From positions 1 to 64,000 of the forward strand of contig NZ_BOOQ01000053.1 in assembly GCF_016863315.1 (NCBI RefSeq): a stretch of DNA of 64,000 bases, given 5' to 3'. Of the stretch, positions 58,663 to 64,000 are shown one piece after another. The notes beneath the pieces were generated by a model, which worked only from the letters and a program-made list of their open reading frames with translations, ran no database searches and was not told where the DNA came from. Both the position numbers and the translations under genes were made by a program. The DNA comes from Planotetraspora silvatica (lineage in GTDB: Bacteria > Actinomycetota > Actinomycetes > Streptosporangiales > Streptosporangiaceae). Position 1 is the first letter of the stretch, and each line of letters starts with the position of its first letter.

Positions 58663-59830
58663 CGCTCGTGTAGAGATCGAGCGTGCGCTCGGCTATCCGC
58701 CGCCACGAGAAGTGGTCGATGGCCCGCCGCCGACCGGCCTCGCCCATCGCCGCGGCGAGTCCGGGATCGCCGAGAAGCTCGTTTACCCGCTCGGCGATCG
58801 CCGCGGCGAAGGCGCCCGGATCGTGCGGCTCGCCGTCGGCGCCCTGGTCGATCGGCACGAGCAGACCGGTCGAGCCGTCGGCGACCACCTCGGGGATGCC
58901 GCCGGTGGCCGTCGCCACGACGGCGGTCTCGCACGCCATGGCCTCCAGGTTGACGATGCCCATCGGCTCGTAGACCGATGGGCACACGAAGACCGTCGCG
59001 TGGGTGAGGATCTGGATCACCTCCGGCCTGGGCAACATCTCGCGGATCCAGATGACGCCGTCGCGAGCCGCGGAGAGCCCCTGGACCAGGCCGCTCACCT
59101 CTTCGGCGATCTCCGGGGTGTCCGGCGCCCCCGCGCAGAGGACCAGTTGCGCGGCGGGATCGAACGCCCGGGCCGCATGCAGGAGGTGCACCAGGCCCTT
59201 CTGGCGGGTGATGCGCCCGACGAAGACGACGTAGGGCCTGCCCGGGTCGATGCCGTGCCGCGCGAGCGCCTCCGCACCGGGGGCGGGGGCGTACTGGTCC
59301 GTGTCGATGCCGTTGTGGATCACGGTCACCCGGCCGGGCGCGATCTCGGGATAGGCCGTCAGGACGTCGCGCCGCATGCCCTCGGACACCGCGATGATCG
59401 CGTCCGCGCTCGCGAGGGCGGTGCGCTCCGCCCACGACGACAGCGTGTAGCCGCCCCCGAGCTGCTCGGCCTTCCACGGCCGCAGGGGCTCCAGGCTGTG
59501 GGTGGTGACCACGTGCGGCGTGCCGTACAACATCTTGGCGATGTGCCCCGCAAAGTTGGCGTACCAGGTATGGCTGTGCACGAGGGCGGCGCCCTCGCAG
59601 CCGGCGGCCATCTCCAGGTCGACGCCGAGCACCTGAAGGGCGGCGTTCGCGGTCTCCAGGCCGCCGGGCACGCGGTAGGCGCTGACGCCGGGCTCCTCGC
59701 GCGGCGCCCCGAAGCACCGCACGCGCACGTCGGCCAGCCCCCGCAACTCCCGCGCCAGATATTCGACATGGACCCCGGCCCCGCCGTACACGTCGGGGGG
59801 ATACTCGCGGCTGAGCAGATCGACACGCAT
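58634..59830 (-). CDS. glgM: alpha-maltose-1-phosphate synthase / glycogen synthase GlgM
   Basis: A 398-residue GT4-type glycosyltransferase. N-terminal LSREYPPDVYGGAGVHVEYL is the family start; HSHTWYANF, VIHNGIDTDQYAPAPG, FVGRITRQKGLVHLLHAARA and the C-terminal EPMGIVNLEAMACETAVVAT with its E-x7-E active-site pair are intact. In mycobacteria the matching protein (Rv1212c) makes alpha-maltose-1-phosphate from ADP-glucose for the GlgE glucan pathway. It is divergent from glgC (97 bp), the same arrangement as Rv1212c/Rv1213, which supports this role. Confidence 0.9.
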   Translation of the reverse strand: MRVDLLSREYPPDVYGGAGVHVEYLARELRGLADVRVRCFGAPREEPGVSAYRVPGGLETANAALQVLGVDLEMAAGCEGAALVHSHTWYANFAGHIAKMLYGTPHVVTTHSLEPLRPWKAEQLGGGYTLSSWAERTALASADAIIAVSEGMRRDVLTAYPEIAPGRVTVIHNGIDTDQYAPAPGAEALARHGIDPGRPYVVFVGRITRQKGLVHLLHAARAFDPAAQLVLCAGAPDTPEIAEEVSGLVQGLSAARDGVIWIREMLPRPEVIQILTHATVFVCPSVYEPMGIVNLEAMACETAVVATATGGIPEVVADGSTGLLVPIDQGADGEPHDPGAFAAAIAERVNELLGDPGLAAAMGEAGRRRAIDHFSWRRIAERTLDLYTSVTAAGDRSS

Positions 59831-59927
59831 AGCAGGAGCTTAGGTGTGTCCGGTGGATCACGCTTGCCCGCGTCCTGTCGTATGACCCGGGTGTTTGTCA
59901 GAGCTTTGGGGGGTTAAGGTCCTCCCT

Positions 59928-61154
59928 ATGAAGGTCCTGGCGATCGTGCTCGCAGGTGGTGAAGGAAAGCGGCTGATGCCCCTGACCGCGGACCGGGCCA
60001 AGCCCGCCGTGCCGTTCGGCGGGATCTACCGGCTGATCGACTTCGTGCTGTCGAACCTGGCCAACGCCCACTATCTGCAGATCGTGGTGCTCACGCAGTA
60101 CAAGAACCACAGCCTGGACCGGCACATCTCCCGCACCTGGCGGCTGTCGTCGATGCTGGGCAACTACGTCACGCCCGTCCCCGCCCAGCAGCGGCTCGGC
60201 CCGCACTGGTTCTCCGGGTCGGCCGACGCGCTGTTCCAGAACCTGAACCTCATCTACGACGAACTCCCCGATCACGTGATCGTGTTCGGCGCCGACCACA
60301 TCTATCGGATGGACCCGCGGCAGATGGTCGACCAGCACATCGACTCGGGGGCCGACGTCACGGTCGCGGCGATCCGGCAGCCTCTCGACCTGGCCGACCA
60401 GTTCGGCGTCATCGAGACCGACCCCACGGGACGCCGCATCGTGGCCTTCAGGGAGAAGCCGAAGGACGCGGTAGGCCTGGCCGACGCGCCCGACCAGATC
60501 TTCGCCTCCATGGGCAACTACGTCTTCAAGACCCAGGCGCTGATCGAGGCGCTGCGCGAGGACGCGCTCGACCCGAGCAGCCGGCACGACCTGGGCGGCA
60601 ACATCATCCCGATGTTCGTCAAGAGCGGCGGGGCCGAGGTGTACGACTTCGCCCACAACGTCGTCCCGGGCTCCACCGACAGGGACCGGGGCTACTGGCG
60701 CGACGTGGGGACCCTGGACGCCTACTACGAGGCCAACATGGACCTCATCTCGGTGCACCCGGTGTTCAACCTCTACAACGACAGGTGGCCCATCTACACG
60801 GGCCACGAGCCGTTGCCGCCCGCCAAGTTCGTCCACAACGAGGGCGACCGGATCGGTCACGCGCTGGAGTCCCTCGTGTCGCCGGGTGTGATCGTCTCCG
60901 GCGGTACGGCCCTGCGCTCGATCCTGTCACCGGGTGTGGTCCTGCACTCGCACTCGCACGTCGAGGACTCGGTGCTGATGGGGTGTGTGAAGGTCGGCAG
61001 GGGCGCGGTGATCCGGCGGGCGATCATCGACAAGAACGTGGTCATCCCGGACGGCGCCAGGATCGGCTTCGACCTCGACTACGACCGCAAGCGCTTCGCC
61101 GTCACCCGGAGCGGCGTCGTGGTGATCGGGAAGAACGAGATCATCGAGCGTTGA
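59928..61154 (+). CDS. glgC: glucose-1-phosphate adenylyltransferase
   Basis: A 408-residue ADP-glucose pyrophosphorylase. It begins [20 protein letters not shown] with the nucleotide-binding GGGxGxRL-type loop, then [10 protein letters not shown], and [10 protein letters not shown] (metal Asp). Motifs [18 protein letters not shown] and C-terminal left-handed beta-helix repeats ([20 protein letters not shown]) are in place. It supplies ADP-glucose for GlgM and storage glucan or trehalose. The frame is open upstream to 59895; the ATG at 59928 matches family starts. Confidence 0.95.
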   Translation: MKVLAIVLAGGEGKRLMPLTADRAKPAVPFGGIYRLIDFVLSNLANAHYLQIVVLTQYKNHSLDRHISRTWRLSSMLGNYVTPVPAQQRLGPHWFSGSADALFQNLNLIYDELPDHVIVFGADHIYRMDPRQMVDQHIDSGADVTVAAIRQPLDLADQFGVIETDPTGRRIVAFREKPKDAVGLADAPDQIFASMGNYVFKTQALIEALREDALDPSSRHDLGGNIIPMFVKSGGAEVYDFAHNVVPGSTDRDRGYWRDVGTLDAYYEANMDLISVHPVFNLYNDRWPIYTGHEPLPPAKFVHNEGDRIGHALESLVSPGVIVSGGTALRSILSPGVVLHSHSHVEDSVLMGCVKVGRGAVIRRAIIDKNVVIPDGARIGFDLDYDRKRFAVTRSGVVVIGKNEIIER

Positions 61155-61214
61155 CCGGCGGGCGGCGACCGGCGGGCACTGTGCCGGTCGCGGGCCGGTC
61201 AGCCACGGGGCCGG

Positions 61215-61805
61215 TCAGCGGCCGTTGATCCGCCACGTCGGCTCGACGACCGTCCACTGCGCCTCCCACGCACGGCGGGCACGGCGCTGGTTCACCGAGC
61301 GGGTCACGACGACGACCATCGCCAGGAACGCCGCGGTGGTCAGCGGGACGCCGGTCCCCACCGTCAGGGCGGCGACGATCGTGGTCTCCCTGTCCTGAGG
61401 CCGTTGTGCGATGGCGCCGTTGTCGTCCGTCCAGATCTGCACGACGTCGCCCGCGGATTTGGTGGGGCTGACGTCGATCACGCCCGTCCGCGAGGTGCCG
61501 TCGGGCGCCTTCCAGGTGGCCTGGGCATGGCCGACGGCCGCTCCCGCAGCGGACAGCCGCGGCGCGAGCACGTTCTCGGTGAGAGTGGCGCTCACCAGGT
61601 GCCGGACGCGCGACTGCTCGGCCTCGGCCCTCAGGCCGACGCCGTACTCCCGGACGCCGAGGACCACGCCCGCCACAATGGCGATCATGGCGCCCAGCAC
61701 GGCGGCAAGCCGGACCACCGCCTCGACCCGGTCACACCGGCGCCGGAGCGGATTCCTGTCCAGTCCGAGCCATCTGGCGAACCTGGCGAATGGATTCTGT
61801 GACAT
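61215..61805 (-). CDS. membrane protein of the Rv1733c-like family
   Basis: A 196-residue membrane protein with two transmembrane segments flanking an outer domain. The N-terminus is MSQNPFARFARWLGLDRNPL then RRRCDRVEAVVRLAAVLGAM; LRRRxDRxE followed by a helix is a known actinobacterial pattern. The outer loop contains WKAPDGTSRTGVIDVSPTKS, and the second helix is VPLTTAAFLAMVVVVT, ending with the basic NQRRARRAWEAQW. Related to Rv1733c-type proteins. Function unknown. GAGG lies 8 bp before the ATG at 61805; the frame extends to 61865. Confidence 0.75.
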   Translation of the reverse strand: MSQNPFARFARWLGLDRNPLRRRCDRVEAVVRLAAVLGAMIAIVAGVVLGVREYGVGLRAEAEQSRVRHLVSATLTENVLAPRLSAAGAAVGHAQATWKAPDGTSRTGVIDVSPTKSAGDVVQIWTDDNGAIAQRPQDRETTIVAALTVGTGVPLTTAAFLAMVVVVTRSVNQRRARRAWEAQWTVVEPTWRINGR

Positions 61806-62244
61806 CACACACCTCACAGGGTCATTACCACTGCGAGTCCCGTTTATGCCTATTTTGCAGCCCAAGAGAATCGAGGGGAACTCCCCTCCCCGAATACGTC
61901 GCGGCCATCGGCCTTTGCGCCGCCGCAGCGGGCCCTCCAGCGCCGGGCGATCTCGATTCGGGCGCGCGGGACGAGCCCGGCCGGCGGGTGCGATGCGCTC
62001 AGTGTTATCACTTTTATCCCTAAGTGACGGAATTTACGGAATATGAGCAGCGATACGAAATGAGAAGGCCGCACACGAAAAGCCCCCGGCACCGGGATCG
62101 AACAGCCGGCGACGGGCCCGGGCCCATCGGTAACGTGCGCCTTCCGATTGGCCGATCATCCCGGCAACAGTCCCTACCGAAAGCCATCGCCGAGTGTCAC
62201 AATGCCAACGAAACGGGGATGATCAGTACGGGGAGCGCCGGGAA
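61806..62244. other. 440 bp intergenic region
   Basis: Divergent region between the Rv1733c-like gene and the DUF5685 gene. No coding frame is convincing. A lower-GC island around 62000-62060 (TTATCACTTTTATCCC... GGAATTTACGGAATATG) may hold promoter elements. A small hairpin-like segment CCCCGGCACCGGGA is visible at 62085. Confidence 0.45.
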
Positions 62245-63297
62245 ATGTTCGGGATCATACGACCTTGCGTAGATCATTCCTGCGACTCCGTCCTCAAGGC
62301 CTGGCAGGCCCACCTGTGCGGGCTGTGCCTCACACTGCGTGACCGGCATGGTCAGTTCGCCCGGATGGCGACCAACTACGACGGGCTCATCCTGTCCGTC
62401 CTGGCCGAGGCGCAGGACTCCCGGCCGACGGCGCACCGCACGGCCGGCCCCTGTCCCCTGCGCGGCTTCCGGACCGCCGACGTGGTCTCCTCACGGGAAC
62501 AGGGCGCCCAGCTGGCCGCCGTCGTGTCGCTCGCGCTGGCCGCCGGGAAGATCCGCGACCACGCGGCCGACGGAGACGGGATGGCGGGACGACGCGTCTC
62601 CGGGGCCCCGTTGCGCCATGTCGCCGCCTCCTGGTCCGTCGCGGCCGAGCGGGACGCCGCGTCGCTCGGGTTCGACACGGCCGTGCTGACCGAGGCCGTC
62701 GACCGGCAGGTGGCTCTGGAGGCCGCGGCCGGCTCGTCCCTGCTCCAGGTCACGGAACCCACGGAGACGGCCGTGGCCGCCGCGTTCGCCCACACCGCGG
62801 TGCTGGCGGGCGAGCCCCGCAACGCCGAGAGCCTCCGCGAGGCCGGACGCCTGTTCGGCCGGATCGCGCACATCGTCGACGCCGTCGAGGACCTCGACGA
62901 GGACCTGGCCCGCGGGAGCTACAACCCCCTCGTGGCGACCGGCACGTCGGTCACCGAGGCCGGGCGGCTGTGCGACGACGCGCTGACCGGGCTCGGCCTG
63001 GCCGTACAGGATCTGGAACTGCGCGAGCGGCATCTCGTCGAGACCCTGCTCGTGGAGGAGACCCGGCGGGCCGTCCGGCGCACGTTCACCGATCACGTCT
63101 ATCCGGCGGGGCCGGGGCGGAAGATGGTCGCGGGGATCTTCACCTTCCTGACCTGCGGGCTCTACCGGCCGCCATGGAGCAGGTACCGGCTGGGCCCGGA
63201 GAAGGGCCGCTGCTACCTCAGCAACTTCGGCTCCGGGGATTGCTGCTACGGCTGCGACGGCTGCGACTGCGGCTGCTGCTGTGACGGCAGCCCGTGA
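62245..63297 (+). CDS. DUF5685 family protein with Cys-rich tail
   Basis: A 350-residue protein of the actinobacterial DUF5685 family (often labelled regulator). It begins MFGIIRPCVDHSCDSVLKAW, then AHLCGLCLTLRDRHGQFARM with conserved CGLCLTL and TNYDGL motifs, and has further CPLRGF. These Cys/His residues may bind metal. The C-terminal tail is unusually cysteine-rich: about nine Cys in 20 residues (pattern CC-x2-C-x2-C-x-C-x-CCC). This recalls metal-binding tails. GGGAG precedes the ATG. The stop codon overlaps the next start by 4 bp (GTGA), so the two are translationally coupled. Confidence 0.82.
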   Translation: MFGIIRPCVDHSCDSVLKAWQAHLCGLCLTLRDRHGQFARMATNYDGLILSVLAEAQDSRPTAHRTAGPCPLRGFRTADVVSSREQGAQLAAVVSLALAAGKIRDHAADGDGMAGRRVSGAPLRHVAASWSVAAERDAASLGFDTAVLTEAVDRQVALEAAAGSSLLQVTEPTETAVAAAFAHTAVLAGEPRNAESLREAGRLFGRIAHIVDAVEDLDEDLARGSYNPLVATGTSVTEAGRLCDDALTGLGLAVQDLELRERHLVETLLVEETRRAVRRTFTDHVYPAGPGRKMVAGIFTFLTCGLYRPPWSRYRLGPEKGRCYLSNFGSGDCCYGCDGCDCGCCCDGSP

Positions 63298-64000
63298 ACG
63301 GCCCGGCATGGATCTCGGGACTCATCCGGCAGGTGGGCCGGTCAGGTCCGGACGTGGCGAGACCACGGCCTTTCCGGCACCTCACCGCGGCCGAGCGGAG
63401 GATCTGGGAGGCCTATCCCACCGGGACCCCCGTCGACCTCCGGGACGGGAAGAACGACGATCCCGCCGAGGGGCACACCTGGGGCCGCGGGCGTGAGGTG
63501 CGGGCGGAAGTACTCGCCGCCCTGCTGCTCGGCATGGGCGAGGAAGAACCCGGACAGGTGCCCGGCATCCGCCTCGCGGGCGCGCACGTCGTCGGCGACC
63601 TCAACCTCTCCGACGCCGCCATCACCTCCCGGCTGCACCTGCTGGGCTGCTCCATCCCGGGCATCATCTCGATCAACGACGCACGGACCCGGGGCCTGCG
63701 CCTGCGCAGATGCCACATCGGCCGGTTGCGGGCCGGGCGCGCCACGATCGACGGCCTGCTCGACCTCGACGGATCCACGATCGAGAACGGCATCCGCCTC
63801 GACAACGCCCACATCACCGGCCAGTTCCGCCTGTCCGACGCCGTGGTCGGGGCTCCTTCCGGCCCGTCGAGGGGCGGCGGGAACGACGACCTCCCCGGCT
63901 GGAGCCAGCCGTACAACCAGGGCAGGGCTCCGGAGCCGGTCACGCAGGTGGCGGTGGCGGTCTGGGCGGGCGGCCTCACCGTGGAGGGCGGCGCGTTCCT
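63294..64000 (+). CDS. repeat protein of the actinobacterial membrane-associated oxidoreductase type (partial, runs off window)
   Basis: Open from a GTG at 63294 to the window end (at least 235 residues, no stop). The start HLTAAERRIWEAYPTGTPVD then GRGREVRAEVLAALLLGMGE matches actinobacterial proteins annotated as membrane-associated oxidoreductases. From residue 90 there are about 20-residue hydrophobic repeats with the form I-R-L-x-G-A-x-V-x-G-x-L-x-L-x-x-A/C. Examples are GIRLAGAHVVGDLNLSDAAI, LLGCSIPGIISINDA and GIRLDNAHITGQFRLSDAVV. These should stack as a beta-helix or solenoid. Translationally coupled to the DUF5685 gene. Function unknown. Confidence 0.72.
   Translation, partial: MNGPAWISGLIRQVGRSGPDVARPRPFRHLTAAERRIWEAYPTGTPVDLRDGKNDDPAEGHTWGRGREVRAEVLAALLLGMGEEEPGQVPGIRLAGAHVVGDLNLSDAAITSRLHLLGCSIPGIISINDARTRGLRLRRCHIGRLRAGRATIDGLLDLDGSTIENGIRLDNAHITGQFRLSDAVVGAPSGPSRGGGNDDLPGWSQPYNQGRAPEPVTQVAVAVWAGGLTVEGGAF

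Overview
The window is high-GC DNA from a mycelial, sporulating actinobacterium. Evidence for this is an SsgB-type sporulation protein, F420/LLM-type oxidoreductases, the GlgM/GlgC pair arranged as in mycobacteria, a DUF3516 Ski2-like helicase, small DUF5302 and DUF6295 proteins, a DUF574-type methyltransferase, and frequent GTG starts with GGAGG-type ribosome binding sites. The overall style fits Streptosporangiales (Nonomuraea/Microbispora-like), but that placement is inferred from protein style and was not tested by a database search.

Region 1-15.1 kb looks accessory and partly decayed. It holds a sensorless histidine kinase, a remnant response-regulator receiver domain, an AcoR-like regulator with a degenerate AAA+ domain, a MarR / isochorismatase-fold hydrolase / MFS efflux unit, an MBL hydrolase with a TetR regulator, a deleted IS256-family element, oxidoreductases, an SDR gene frameshifted by a 5 x 14 bp tandem repeat, a DUF427 gene, a VOC protein, and a run of pseudogenes that includes a scrap of glutamate synthase. 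It ends at a 3' half of tRNA-Pro with no 5' half, the usual scar of tRNA-targeted integration. Two ~110 bp imperfect direct repeats lie upstream of the SDR and DUF427 genes.

Region 15.1-29.2 kb is more chromosomal: tRNA-Val(CAC), ssgB, a DUF305 lipoprotein divergent from an LVIVD-repeat lipoprotein, pabB-pabC, a LysR regulator divergent from a beta-hydroxyacid dehydrogenase-RidA fusion, hutH behind an ArsR-type regulator, a tRNA-Gly-Cys-Val cluster, and an MFS / dienelactone hydrolase / DUF6295 operon.

Region 29.2-44.9 kb carries a secreted lipase-like hydrolase, an LLM oxidoreductase, a methyltransferase, a nucleotidyltransferase-fold protein, HxlR coupled to an LLM-hemerythrin fusion, an adenosine-deaminase-family protein, a membrane protein, and a NhaA-DsbA fusion. 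A tightly overlapped four-gene minus-strand operon follows: a small WXG100-like helical protein, a calpain-type cysteine protease with an ESX-like N-terminus, a small DUF6406-like protein and a lipoprotein. This is my best candidate for an undescribed system, a secreted protease with possible cognate protective proteins. A sulfotransferase and a glycosidase-like beta-propeller come next.

Region 44.9-64 kb is mostly housekeeping: gnd, an MFS pump with a divergent TetR and two near-perfect operators, a deazaflavin-dependent nitroreductase, an orphan NarL/DesK-type kinase, the DUF3516 helicase, a tRNA-dihydrouridine synthase, an ACT protein, a second copy of the tRNA-Gly-Cys-Val cluster, PgeF, an alcohol dehydrogenase, glgM/glgC, and a DUF5685 protein with a cysteine-rich tail coupled to a repeat protein that runs off the window.
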